A stretch of 63,308 nucleotides of DNA from a virus, in the IMG/VR virus record IMGVR_UViG_3300035664_000014, positions 1-63,308 of that record; one strand, written 5' to 3'. This document shows positions 41,671 to 50,237 of the stretch, in pieces (within the stretch, counting starts at the first letter, position 1; the number at the start of each line of letters is the position of its first letter). Below the pieces are notes generated by a model. That model saw nothing but the letters and a program-made list of their open reading frames with translations. It did not search any database and was not told where the DNA came from. A program made the translations under genes and the position numbers.

Positions 41671-42399
41671 TTAGTTTGCAATGTCGACAACGAATCCTGA
41701 GCGGTCTCGCTTGGCCTTTCCCTTCGCCTTTAATCCGACAACGTAACCGGAACGGCCTGCCTTTGCACGGCGGTCTAAGAAACGAAGATCGGTTATGTCG
41801 CCGTTCAACACGGGCCGGTGTTTCCAAGTTGCGGGAAGGGAATCGCGGAACACGACGGAGACATTCCCGCCAGCGCGAAGAACTTGTTCACATTCACTCT
41901 CGTTCGCTGCTGAATCACGGGAGAACGTAACCGAGTAGTTCTGGGGGTGGAGGCCGCGTGCGTTGTCTAAGGCCTTTTTGACCGACTTGGAATAATCGTA
42001 GAACGGAACGTCCGGAAACAACTCCATCAGCGTCATGCCTTTTGAAGGTACGACAAGGCGGTGGAAGGCCAAGTCGGACGTTCCGTTAAGGCGAATGCAT
42101 GGAAGCATTCCCGCGCGTTTAGCCTTGCGCACCAAGGCCTTGCAATCTTCATACAGCGCTTCCATGAAGGCGTTGCGGTTGGTGAAGAAGAAGCGGGTCT
42201 TCTTCACTCTGGCTGCCTGAACAGAGTTGAAAGCACCTCGTCCTGCAGAGTTTAGGCAAGCTTCTTTGCAGGTACCGGCCCATGGGCAGACGTTGCCAGC
42301 GCCGGAAAGGTCGGAAGGGGAAAGGTAAAGAATGCCGGTGAGGTAGCTAAGTGATTCACCTTTAACGGTCTTTGCCGAGTTTGTTCCTAGGAGTTTCAT
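41671..42399 (-). CDS. GP88-family phage protein
   Basis: A 242-residue minus-strand protein from the ATG at 42399 (an extended frame upstream would overlap ardA). LTGILYLSPSDLSGAGNVCP, then AGTCKEACLNSAGRG, gives a cysteine triad Cys38-x5-Cys44-x3-Cys48. Later come IRLNGTSDLAF and PFYDYSKSVKKAL, all typical of the 'gene product 88' family of phage proteins. The family has no settled function. The cysteine triad suggests a metal or Fe-S site, and the repeated strand-helix pattern could be a TIM-barrel-like fold. Its leader is A-rich (ACAAAATG), like that of ardA. Confidence 0.78.
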   Translation of the reverse strand: MKLLGTNSAKTVKGESLSYLTGILYLSPSDLSGAGNVCPWAGTCKEACLNSAGRGAFNSVQAARVKKTRFFFTNRNAFMEALYEDCKALVRKAKRAGMLPCIRLNGTSDLAFHRLVVPSKGMTLMELFPDVPFYDYSKSVKKALDNARGLHPQNYSVTFSRDSAANESECEQVLRAGGNVSVVFRDSLPATWKHRPVLNGDITDLRFLDRRAKAGRSGYVVGLKAKGKAKRDRSGFVVDIAN

Positions 42400-42431
42400 T
42401 TTGTTTTTTTTGGTAGTTAAAGGGTTCTGGT

Positions 42432-42956
42432 TTAGTGGTTTGAGTAGAAAAAGCACCCGTTGTGCTCGCAAAAGTCGAAGCGTAGCATGCTGTTCCAGAC
42501 CGCTTGCCAGTCGATACAAGCGGTTAGGTAAGAAGGCATTGAGTTTAGGTCTTCGTGCTCGAAAACGTACTCTTCAGCGAATGCTTCTGGGGAGTCATAG
42601 TCGCCAACGTACGCCTCAAGGGCTTGGGAGAGAGAGGTTTCCTCGAAGGAATACCCGAAACACTCGGTAAAGGCTTCCCAAATAGCTTGTTCCGCATCAT
42701 TGCAGTCAATCCATTCCCAAAGACTTGAGGACAAGGCGCTTTCGGAGTAGAAGGTGCGAGGGAAGCCTTCGAAGTCTTGAAACATCAGTTCGGGGTCTGA
42801 CTCGTCCGAATGGAGCTCTAGGCAGGCAGCGTGAAAGGTTTCGGGCGTGTGTCCTTCCAGCTTAATCCACGCGCCTTTGATGGAGCCTGAGTTGTACTTG
42901 GCGAAGGTGCCAACGTATACGGCGGGAGACACTTCGGTGCAGTTTTCGGTTTTCAT
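42432..42956 (-). CDS. ardA: ArdA-like antirestriction protein
   Basis: A 174-residue, strongly acidic minus-strand protein. PAVYVGTFAKYNSGSIKGAW (residues 11-30), LEGHTPETFHAACLELHSDE and DPELMFQDFEGFP (about 54-66) match ArdA, a DNA mimic that blocks type I restriction-modification enzymes. The C-terminal half keeps the acidic pattern (DYDSPEAFAEEY). It is upstream of the GP88-like gene in the same transcript. A TTTGG tandem repeat lies immediately before its start. Confidence 0.92.
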   Translation of the reverse strand: MKTENCTEVSPAVYVGTFAKYNSGSIKGAWIKLEGHTPETFHAACLELHSDESDPELMFQDFEGFPRTFYSESALSSSLWEWIDCNDAEQAIWEAFTECFGYSFEETSLSQALEAYVGDYDSPEAFAEEYVFEHEDLNSMPSYLTACIDWQAVWNSMLRFDFCEHNGCFFYSNH

Positions 42957-42960
42957 TTTG

Positions 42961-42990
42961 TTTTTTGGTTTGGTTTGGTTTGGTTTGGTT
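42961..42990. repeat. Short tandem repeat upstream of ardA
   Basis: Five units of TTTGG (plus strand; AACCA-type on the coding strand) within 10 bp of the ardA start codon, in the leader and possibly promoter region. The number of units could change by slippage. Confidence 0.8.
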
Positions 42991-43010
42991 ATGGGTTGAG
43001 GGTGAGGGGT

Positions 43011-43166
43011 TTATGAGAGGAGTGAACGCCACAGCAGGACAGTGGACCAGATGAAAAGCGCCATCACGCAGAGGGCTTCCGGTAAGGTGAGGGTGAGTTG
43101 AGACAGCGCGAGGGTGTCGACAGCGGTGAGGGTGAGGAATCCGAGGGATAAGAGGTTGTGTTTCAT
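43011..43166 (-). CDS. Small hydrophobic membrane protein
   Basis: A 51-residue minus-strand protein with two hydrophobic stretches (residues 4-17 and 27-47, ending VLLWRSLLS). It is the first gene of the minus-strand accessory transcript, upstream of ardA. Its leader is also A/C-rich without a Shine-Dalgarno site. The function is unknown. Confidence 0.5.
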   Translation of the reverse strand: MKHNLLSLGFLTLTAVDTLALSQLTLTLPEALCVMALFIWSTVLLWRSLLS

Positions 43167-43328
43167 GGGTTTGTGGGGTTTTTGTTTCGCTTGCACATTG
43201 CAAGCTTGGTGCAAGGTTGGCGCAATACGTGAGGGTTGGCAATGAGAAAAATGCGCATTTTTTGCGTATCAGAAGGAAAGGGAATCTTGAATCAGGCTCT
43301 ATAGAGAGTAGAGCCATATCCGATATGG
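43167..43328. promoter_or_regulatory. Divergent control region with four inverted repeats
   Basis: Between the minus-strand accessory genes and terS. It contains GCTTGCA-CAT-TGCAAGC (43189-43205), the perfect 16-bp palindrome AAAAATGCGCATTTTT (43247-43262), GGCTCTA-x7-TAGAGCC (43295-43315) and CCATAT-CCG-ATATGG (43314-43328), the last covering the terS start codon. It is probably a bidirectional promoter/terminator and operator region. Confidence 0.65.
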
Positions 43329-43690
43329 CATCGCCTGCACAGTTGGCTAACCTGATTCACACGGGTAGACCAAAGGGAACACAGAACAAGACGACAACGG
43401 CGCTCAAAGACGCGCTGATGCTGTCCTTTGAGAGGCTAGGCGGCGCCGCGTACCTTGAGGAAGTGGCGCGTAGAGATCCGCGCACCTATTGTGCGCTCCT
43501 GGGCAAGGTGCTGCCACGCAATCCACTTGCTCCCGAGTCGGGAGCGGGAGCCGTCTCCACGCTATCAGACGCTGAGATTCGGCAAAGGGTCGCTGGTATG
43601 TTGCGCGAAGGGTTGTCTCCCGCTGGCATTGAAACAGGCGAAGTCGTTGATGCTGTGGAGGTTGCAGTTAAACCGAATGCGTCTCGATAG
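43325..43690 (+). CDS. Probable terminase small subunit, phage B
   Basis: A 121-residue protein with an N-terminal GRPKGTQNKTTTALKDALM segment (about residues 13-31), a basic DNA-binding start seen in small proteins directly before phage terL genes, followed by helices and an acidic C terminus. The small subunit recognises the packaging site. I use the ATG at 43325, although the frame is open upstream to about 43217 and no clear ribosome site precedes either. Confidence 0.72.
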   Translation: MASPAQLANLIHTGRPKGTQNKTTTALKDALMLSFERLGGAAYLEEVARRDPRTYCALLGKVLPRNPLAPESGAGAVSTLSDAEIRQRVAGMLREGLSPAGIETGEVVDAVEVAVKPNASR

Positions 43691-43853
43691 GTATCCATGT
43701 CGGTTATTGTATTGCGTAATAGGCCAAACTGATAAACGCTGAGTGATTCCAATGGATTCCAATACCGGATTAGGAGGGGGGCAAGACCCCCAAGGGTGGC
43801 GCCGGAACTTACAGCGGAGACGGCGGCGTCTCCGTGAATGTCGCTATTAGACC

Positions 43854-45299
43854 GTGAAAGAACTCAGTCCAGAAGAGAAAGCAGAACTGGTCATGTGCCT
43901 CGAGGAACTCCAGAGGCGCAAGCGCGAGCGCCGTTTACTCGGTTACTACCCAGACACCGGACCCCTCAGACGGGAGCTCTACAAAAAGCACCTAGCCTTC
44001 TTCGAGGCGGGGGCAAAGTACAAGGAGCGTCTGATGATGGCAGCCAACCGCGTCGGCAAGACCGAGGGCATCGGCGGCTTCGAGATGGCGGTACACTTGA
44101 CGGGCCGGTACCCCTCATGGTGGACGGGCCGCCGGTTCGACCGCCCCATCTCGGCATGGGCGGCGGGGGACACCGGTAAGACCTCACGGGACATCTTGCA
44201 GACGAAGCTGCTGGGACCGGCTGGGAGTCACGGCACGGGCCTCATCCCGAAGGAAGACATCCTGCGGGTGTCGGCCAAGGCCGGTATCGCTGACGCGGTG
44301 GAAATCATCGTGGTCCGGCACGCCTCAGGCGGAGAGTCGCGGTTAACGCTCAAGAGCTACGACCAGCGTCGCGAGAGCTTTCAGGGAACGGAGCAGGACA
44401 TCATCTGGCTGGACGAGGAGCCACCGCTGGACATCTACACGGAGTCGCTGCTGCGAACGATGACGAACGACGGTATGGTGATGCTGACGTTCACGCCGCT
44501 CTTGGGGATGAGCGAGACGGTGATGGCGTTCTTAAGGGACGGTGAGGTGTGTGAGAGGGCGGAGGGGACGAAGTTCGTGGGGATGGCGACGTGGGACGAC
44601 GTACCGCACCTGAGCCAAAAGCAGAAGGAGGACCTGTGGTCGAGCATACCGCCTTTCCAGAGGGATGCACGGTCGAAGGGTGTGCCGCAGTTGGGGGCGG
44701 GGGCGATATATCCGGTACCCGAGAGCGAGCTTGTGGTGCCGGACTTCGAGGTACCGGTGCACTGGCCGAGGGTGTTTGGGATGGACGTGGGCTGGAACAA
44801 GACAGCGGCGGTGTTTGGAGCGTTGGACCAGCAGAGTGACACGCTGTATTTGTACTCGGAGCATTACAGAGGGCAGGCGGAGCCGGCGATTCACGCGGAG
44901 GCGATTAACGCGAGGGGGCGTGGTATCCCTGGGGTGATTGACCCAGCGAGCCGTGGCAGAACACAGGTAGACGGGCAGCAGTTGTTTGTGAGGTACCGGC
45001 AGATGGGGTTGGATTTGACGGTGGCGAACAACGCGGTGGAGACGGGGATATACGACGTGTGGCAGCGGATGTCGACGGGTCGGCTGAAGGTGTTTAAGAG
45101 CATGACGAACTGGGTGGCGGAGTTCCGGTTGTACCGGCGGGACGACAAGGGTCGGGTTGTGAAGGAGAACGACCACTTGATGGATGCGACGCGGTATTTG
45201 GTGGTGAGCGGGCTGAACCGAGCGGCCTTGAGTCTGAAGAAGCGGATGCAGAAGCTCATTGACGTGGTACCGGTGATGAACTTCTTCTCGAGGAAGTAG
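43854..45299 (+). CDS. terL: Terminase large subunit, phage B
   Basis: A 481-residue packaging ATPase/nuclease starting at GTG. Walker A is AANRVGKT (about residues 63-70), Walker B is IIWLDEE (about 183-189). The nuclease domain begins near VFGMDVGWNKTA (about 304-315), with further acidic residues at VIDPASRG and DHLMDATRY. It differs in size and motif wording from the phage A enzyme. It follows the terS candidate and precedes the portal gene. Confidence 0.93.
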   Translation: MKELSPEEKAELVMCLEELQRRKRERRLLGYYPDTGPLRRELYKKHLAFFEAGAKYKERLMMAANRVGKTEGIGGFEMAVHLTGRYPSWWTGRRFDRPISAWAAGDTGKTSRDILQTKLLGPAGSHGTGLIPKEDILRVSAKAGIADAVEIIVVRHASGGESRLTLKSYDQRRESFQGTEQDIIWLDEEPPLDIYTESLLRTMTNDGMVMLTFTPLLGMSETVMAFLRDGEVCERAEGTKFVGMATWDDVPHLSQKQKEDLWSSIPPFQRDARSKGVPQLGAGAIYPVPESELVVPDFEVPVHWPRVFGMDVGWNKTAAVFGALDQQSDTLYLYSEHYRGQAEPAIHAEAINARGRGIPGVIDPASRGRTQVDGQQLFVRYRQMGLDLTVANNAVETGIYDVWQRMSTGRLKVFKSMTNWVAEFRLYRRDDKGRVVKENDHLMDATRYLVVSGLNRAALSLKKRMQKLIDVVPVMNFFSRK

Positions 45300-45423
45300 C
45301 AAGCTCCACGAATGCCCCAGCAAGCCCCAAAGCCCCCAAGCCACCACAACCCCCAAGCCCCCGAGCCCCTGCAACCTACCCAAGCCCCTACCCAGCCCCA
45401 TTGACACAAGCCCTTAAACCCGC
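45300..45423. repeat. C-rich AAGCCCC repeat tract, possible G-quadruplex
   Basis: About ten imperfect units of AAGCCCC or similar between terL and the portal gene. The minus strand therefore carries many GGGG runs at short spacing, able to form G-quadruplexes. Any reading frame through it is Pro-rich and unlikely to be a real gene. TTGACA at 45401 could be a promoter element, but no -10 is evident. Confidence 0.7.
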
Positions 45424-47472
45424 ATGATGATGAGCATGAAGAACGATCCGGTTAAGGTCCACGCGGACGCGCTTGCGGAGTTTGACCGCATACAAGAGGT
45501 GCTCAGGAACGAGCGTTTGCAGTGCCTGCAAGACCGTCGGTTTTGTTCGATCCCAGGGGCTCAGTGGGAGGGGCCGCTCTCTGAGCAGTACGAGAACCGG
45601 CCGAGGTTCGAGGTGAACAAGACGCAGCTGGCGGTGATGCGTATCATCAACGACTACCGGTCGAACCGCATCACGGTGGAGTACGTCCCCAAGGAGAAAG
45701 AGTACGAGTCACTGGCGGAGACGTGCAACGGTCTCTTTCGGGCGACGGAAGTGGACTCGAGCGCGGAAGAGGCGTACGACAACGCCTTTGAAGAGGCGGT
45801 GACCGGTGGGTTTGGGGCGCTGCGCCTGCGCAATGAGTACGAGGACGAGTACAGCGGTGAGAGCGACGAGCAGCGCATATGTATTGAGCCGATTTACGAC
45901 GCGGACTCCTCGGTGTACTTTGACTTGAACGCGAAGCGGCAAGATAAGGCAGACGCGAAGCGGTGTTTTGTGATTACGGCCTTAACCCGTGAGGACTACG
46001 AAGCGGAGTGGGGGGACGACCCCACGACGTGGCCGAAAGAGATTACGCGCACCCAGTTCGACTGGCAGACGCCGGATGTGGTGTATGTGGCGGAGTACTA
46101 CCGTGTGGAGGAGACGACGGACTACATGGTGACGTTTGAGGGGCTTACGGGGGATGAGGAGAAGGAGCTTTTGTCGGTGCTCAAGGAAGGCAAGATGGAG
46201 GAGATGGAGGCGCTTGGGTACAAGGAAGTTAAGCGCAAGAAGATTAAGCAGAAGAAGGTGCACAAGTGGATTATGTCTGGGGGGAAGATCCTTGAGGACT
46301 GCGGGTACATTGCTGGGAAGTGCATCCCGATTGTGCCGGTGTACGGGAAGCGGTGGTTTGTGGACAACGTGGAGCGGTGCATGGGGCATGTGCGGCTCGC
46401 CAAAGACATGCAGCGCCTAAAGAACATGCAGCTCTCTAAGCTCGCAGAGATTTCGGCGCTCTCGTCCATGGAGAAGCCCATCTTCATGCCCGAGCAGGTG
46501 GCGGGGCATCAGGTGATGTGGGCGGAAGATAACCTCAAGAACTACCCGTACCTGCTGGTGAATGGGATTACGGACGCGCAAGGCGCGGTGCAACCGGCGC
46601 CGCCGTTGGCGTACACAAAAGCCCCGCAGGTGCCCCCTGCGATGGCGGCGTTGTTGGGGGTTACGGACATTGATATGCAGCAGCTCCTTGGGAGCCAAGG
46701 CAACGGGGACAAGATGGTGTCCCACGTTACCAGTAAGGCTGTGGACTTGGTGATGCAGCGCCTCGACATGCAGAGCTACATCTACGTCTCCAACATGGCG
46801 AAGGCCATTAAGCGCGTGGGCGAGATTTGGCTGTCCATGGCCAAAGACGTGTTCGTGGAAGATAAGCGCAAGATGAAGGTTGTGACGTCCAACGGCGAAC
46901 AGGACGAGATTGAGCTCATGACACCGGTGATTAACCCAGAGACCGGTGAGCTTGAGTACGACAACGACCTATCAGAAGCCGAGTTTGACGTGGCGGTGGA
47001 CGTGGGACCGTCTTCAACAACGAAGCGGCAAGCGACGGTGCAGGCGCTGCTCTCGATGATGGCGGTGACGCAAGACCCTGAGACGATGAACGTGCTCTCG
47101 TCCATGGCGATGATGAACATGGAAGGCGAAGGGCTTGGGGACGTGCGCAGCTACTTCCGCAAGAAGCTGCTGAAGATGGGCGCGGTTAAACCCACTGAGC
47201 AAGAGGCCCAGGAGCTCCTTGCCGAGGCCCAGAACGCCCAACCGGACGCACAGACGCAGTACTTCGCAGCAGAGGCGCAAAGGGCAAATGCGCTCGCTAC
47301 AAAGGCACAGGCCGACACGGTGCTTACGCTGGCAAGGGCCGAGGAGACGCGAGCGAAGACCGAGGAAACGATTGCAAAAGCTGGTCAGATTGATCAGGAC
47401 AAGGCGATGAAGCTGGCGGACCGCATCGAGGACGATGTGCAGAAGCTGGTAGCGCCGGTGCAAACATTTTAG
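45424..47472 (+). CDS. P22-like portal protein, phage B
   Basis: A 682-residue protein with the pattern of P22 gp1-type portals: an N-terminal FCSIPGAQWEGPL segment, then NRPRFEVNKTQLAVMRIIND (about residues 58-77), NRITVEYVPKEKEYE, and a stem/crown region. The C-terminal 100 residues are a long Ala/Gln/Glu helix like the portal barrel. Several ATG codons lie at the start (ATGATGATGAGCATG), so the exact start is uncertain by a few residues. Confidence 0.9.
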   Translation: MMMSMKNDPVKVHADALAEFDRIQEVLRNERLQCLQDRRFCSIPGAQWEGPLSEQYENRPRFEVNKTQLAVMRIINDYRSNRITVEYVPKEKEYESLAETCNGLFRATEVDSSAEEAYDNAFEEAVTGGFGALRLRNEYEDEYSGESDEQRICIEPIYDADSSVYFDLNAKRQDKADAKRCFVITALTREDYEAEWGDDPTTWPKEITRTQFDWQTPDVVYVAEYYRVEETTDYMVTFEGLTGDEEKELLSVLKEGKMEEMEALGYKEVKRKKIKQKKVHKWIMSGGKILEDCGYIAGKCIPIVPVYGKRWFVDNVERCMGHVRLAKDMQRLKNMQLSKLAEISALSSMEKPIFMPEQVAGHQVMWAEDNLKNYPYLLVNGITDAQGAVQPAPPLAYTKAPQVPPAMAALLGVTDIDMQQLLGSQGNGDKMVSHVTSKAVDLVMQRLDMQSYIYVSNMAKAIKRVGEIWLSMAKDVFVEDKRKMKVVTSNGEQDEIELMTPVINPETGELEYDNDLSEAEFDVAVDVGPSSTTKRQATVQALLSMMAVTQDPETMNVLSSMAMMNMEGEGLGDVRSYFRKKLLKMGAVKPTEQEAQELLAEAQNAQPDAQTQYFAAEAQRANALATKAQADTVLTLARAEETRAKTEETIAKAGQIDQDKAMKLADRIEDDVQKLVAPVQTF

Positions 47473-47498
47473 TGGACAGACCCACTAATTGAGAAAAA

Positions 47499-48371
47499 AT
47501 GGAGAACAACAACACGGCAGTAGATGCTGAAGTTGTCTTGGAAGATGAGGAAGCTCCCGTAGCGGAGGCTGTGGCTGAGGAGACCGGTACGCCGGCGACC
47601 TCGGAGCCAGCCAAAGACGGGGAAGCGACCGCTTCAGAAGAGATCGACGTCAGTATCGGGGATTCGCCAACCCAGAAAGAGGACGCAGAGAAAGCACCGG
47701 AATGGGTGCGTGAAGTGCGTAAAACGAATCGGGAACTGCACCGTAAGAATCGGGAGCTAGAAGAGAAGCTGAAGGCAATATCGGCAACTGAGAACAATCC
47801 GGTTGACCCTGGGCCAAAGCCGACACTTGAAGGCGCTGATTACGACACGGAGAAGTACGAGGCCAAGCTGGCAGAGTGGTTTGACCGGAAACGGAAAGCT
47901 ACTGAACTCCAAGCCAAGGCCGAGGAAGAGCAGCAAGCCCAACAAGCAGAGTGGCACAAGAAGCTTGAGAACTACGCGAAGTCGAAGACTGAGCTGAAGG
48001 TTCGAGACTACGAAGATGCCGAATCTGCGGTGCAAGAGGTGTTGAACACGACTCAACAAGGGATCCTGTTGCAGGGTTCAGACAACTCGGCATTGCTGGT
48101 GTACGCGCTGGGTAAAAACCCCAAGAAAGCGAAAGAACTCTCTGAGATAAAAGACCCAGTGAGGTTCGCGTTCGCGGTGGCAAAACTCGAAACACAACTC
48201 AAGGTGACAAAGAAAACTGCTCCTCCTCCAGAGAAGACCCCACCGTCCGGCGGGGCTAGGTCAACCGGTGGTTCCGACGAAGTGTTGGACAACCTACGCG
48301 CAAAGGCTGAGCGCACCGGTGACTACACGCAGGTAATCGCCTACAAACGTCAATTGCAGTCAAAAAAGTAA
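47499..48371 (+). CDS. Scaffolding protein, phage B
   Basis: A 290-residue, very acidic protein with an Ala/Glu/Val-rich first 70 residues, a coiled coil (about 70-95, VREVRKTNRELHRKNREL), more helices, and a basic end (QVIAYKRQLQSKK). The basic C-terminal helix is what P22 scaffold uses to bind coat protein. It lies between the P22-type portal and coat genes. Confidence 0.83.
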   Translation: MENNNTAVDAEVVLEDEEAPVAEAVAEETGTPATSEPAKDGEATASEEIDVSIGDSPTQKEDAEKAPEWVREVRKTNRELHRKNRELEEKLKAISATENNPVDPGPKPTLEGADYDTEKYEAKLAEWFDRKRKATELQAKAEEEQQAQQAEWHKKLENYAKSKTELKVRDYEDAESAVQEVLNTTQQGILLQGSDNSALLVYALGKNPKKAKELSEIKDPVRFAFAVAKLETQLKVTKKTAPPPEKTPPSGGARSTGGSDEVLDNLRAKAERTGDYTQVIAYKRQLQSKK

Positions 48372-48374
48372 CCT

Positions 48375-49688
48375 ATGGCTAACTCGTTCAATAAAGAAGA
48401 GCGCGTAGCGTTTGAAAACCTCCTTGAGGGGTTCAACGACGCGCTTGTCCTCTCCCGTAACGTCTCGATCTACAACACGGATCAGACGATGATGGAGCGC
48501 ACCAACAACGTCATCTGGCGCCCGCAGCCCTACATCGCGACTTCGCTCTCGAACGCCGGTGTGGGTACGGACATCACCAGCGTTGGTGGCTACGCCTCCT
48601 ACACCCAGCTCGCGGTTCCCGCCAGCATCAACCAGACGCGCACGGTCGCTTTCGAGCTCAACGCTCAAGAGCTTCGTGACGCTCTGCAAGAGCAACGCCT
48701 TGGCAACTCGGCCAAGCAGAAACTCGCTTCTGACATCAACGTGTCAGTGCTGAACATCGCGGCCAATCAGGGCACGCTGGTGGTTAAGCGCACGACGGCG
48801 GCTGGTGCTTCGAGTGGTTTCGATGACGTCGCCCAGTGCGAGGCCATCTTCAACGAGCAAGGCATCATGGACGGCGACCGCTACCTCGCGCTCAACACGC
48901 GGGACTACAACGGTCTTGCTAACGACCTTGCCAAGGCTTCGCGCTCCTTCGGGAACCAGAAGTCCGACAAGGCGTATGAGCGTGCATACGTTGGGATGGT
49001 AGCGTCCTTCGACATCTACAAGCTCGACTACGCGGTGCGGCTGTCTGCTGGGTCTGCTACGGCGACCATCAACACGACCGACGCGGCAGCGAACTACTAC
49101 ATCCCGAAAGCCATCTCGACCTCGCCAACGACGGCTGAGCGGCTCAACGTGGATAACCGCTTCCAGTCTCTGACGGTGGCAGTTTCTGCTGGCGCCTTGG
49201 CGGCAGGGGACGCGTTCACCATCGCTGGCATCAACGCAGTGCATCACATCACCAAAGGTGACACCGGTCAGCCTAAGACCTTCCGTGTTATCTCGGCGAG
49301 TGCGCCTGCTGCCGGTAGCCAAGCGATCGTCATCAGCCCTCCGATCATCTCGAACCAGGTTGCTAACGCGGCTTCTGCGCAGAACCAAAACTGCGTGGCG
49401 AACACGAAGGCATCCAACGCGGCAATCACGCTCCTCAACACGGCAGCAGCTCCTGTGAACTGCTTCTGGCACAAGGACGCGATTGAAATCCTCCCTGGCC
49501 GCTACTCGCTCCCCGACAACGCCGGCGTTGCGGTGATGCGCGGTTCAACCGACCAAGGGTTGGAGCTCGTCATGACCAAGCGTTTCGACCAGAACACTCT
49601 CACGACCAAGTATCGTGTGGACACGTTCTACGGGGTTGTCAACAAGCAGCCCGAAATGAGTGGTATCATCCTGTTCAATCAGGTATAG
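48375..49688 (+). CDS. P22-like major coat protein, phage B
   Basis: A 437-residue protein with the P22 gp5 layout: MANSFNKEERVAF, then NNVIWRPQPYI (about residues 43-53), a middle inserted beta domain (about 215-340), and a C terminus with GVAVMRGSTDQGLELVMTKR and a final strand. This HK97-fold family is distinct from the DUF5309 capsid of phage A. A terminator hairpin follows the stop by 12 bp. Confidence 0.92.
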   Translation: MANSFNKEERVAFENLLEGFNDALVLSRNVSIYNTDQTMMERTNNVIWRPQPYIATSLSNAGVGTDITSVGGYASYTQLAVPASINQTRTVAFELNAQELRDALQEQRLGNSAKQKLASDINVSVLNIAANQGTLVVKRTTAAGASSGFDDVAQCEAIFNEQGIMDGDRYLALNTRDYNGLANDLAKASRSFGNQKSDKAYERAYVGMVASFDIYKLDYAVRLSAGSATATINTTDAAANYYIPKAISTSPTTAERLNVDNRFQSLTVAVSAGALAAGDAFTIAGINAVHHITKGDTGQPKTFRVISASAPAAGSQAIVISPPIISNQVANAASAQNQNCVANTKASNAAITLLNTAAAPVNCFWHKDAIEILPGRYSLPDNAGVAVMRGSTDQGLELVMTKRFDQNTLTTKYRVDTFYGVVNKQPEMSGIILFNQV

Positions 49689-49700
49689 TTCCCGCAAACG

Positions 49701-49726
49701 GGGGGTGGCCCTTCGGGGCCATCCCC
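49701..49726 (+). terminator. Terminator-like hairpin after the coat gene
   Basis: GGGGGTGGCCC, loop TTCG, GGGCCATCCCC, followed by TTAACTT. The stem is strong with one G-U-type position, but the T-tract is weak. It may partly terminate transcription so that coat protein is made in excess. Confidence 0.65.
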
Positions 49727-49751
49727 TTAACTTAACTGAAACCAAGGACTT

Positions 49752-49913
49752 ATGCCGCTTAAGAAGGGTTATTCACAGAAGACAATCTCCTCGAACATCA
49801 GCAAGGAGATGAAGTCCGGCAAACCGCAGAAGCAAGCGATTGCAATCGCGCTCTCGACTGCTCGCAAAGCGAAGCAAGCGGCTGGAAAACCCGTCGGCAA
49901 ACTGAAAAAATGA
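49752..49913 (+). CDS. Small conserved basic phage protein
   Basis: A 53-residue basic protein with [40 protein letters not shown] and a Lys-rich end. This short sequence type is common in podovirus and myovirus genomes near capsid genes. It probably binds nucleic acid or the head; the function is not known. It overlaps the next gene by ATGA. Confidence 0.72.
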   Translation: MPLKKGYSQKTISSNISKEMKSGKPQKQAIAIALSTARKAKQAAGKPVGKLKK

Positions 49914-50233
49914 CTGATTTCCCCATCATGGTGTACCGCTCGCCAGGCAAAAGCCCTGCGCGATATGGCACCTACGACTACTGCGGCGTCGAATCACAAG
50001 ACGAACTCGATGAAGCCCTCTCTTTGGGCTGGAGTTTGAGTGTTGAAGAGGCTGTGGACACCTACAACAAGGCCGTTGAGGCCGCTGTAAGGCTCAAGAA
50101 CGAGCCGAAAGTGAAGATTGTGGTCAGTGAGCCCGAATCCGAGGCTGCGCCTGCTCCTGAGGCTGCCGGAGAGCCGGTTTTGCTGGCTGAAGAAGACGAA
50201 GAAGAAGACAAACCGCGCCGCAAGCGCAAATAA
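49910..50233 (+). CDS. Hypothetical head-associated protein
   Basis: A 107-residue protein. The N-terminal half holds PIMVYRSPG and [20 protein letters not shown], a small alpha/beta domain often seen after coat genes. The C-terminal half is an Ala/Pro/Glu linker ending in KPRRKRK. It may be a head decoration or stabilising protein; this is inference. Confidence 0.65.
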   Translation: MTDFPIMVYRSPGKSPARYGTYDYCGVESQDELDEALSLGWSLSVEEAVDTYNKAVEAAVRLKNEPKVKIVVSEPESEAAPAPEAAGEPVLLAEEDEEEDKPRRKRK

Positions 50234-50237
50234 CCGC

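Noticed and set aside
45312-45420. Proline-rich short gene between terL and portal
   Set aside because: It reads only the C-rich repeat tract and has no ribosome site.
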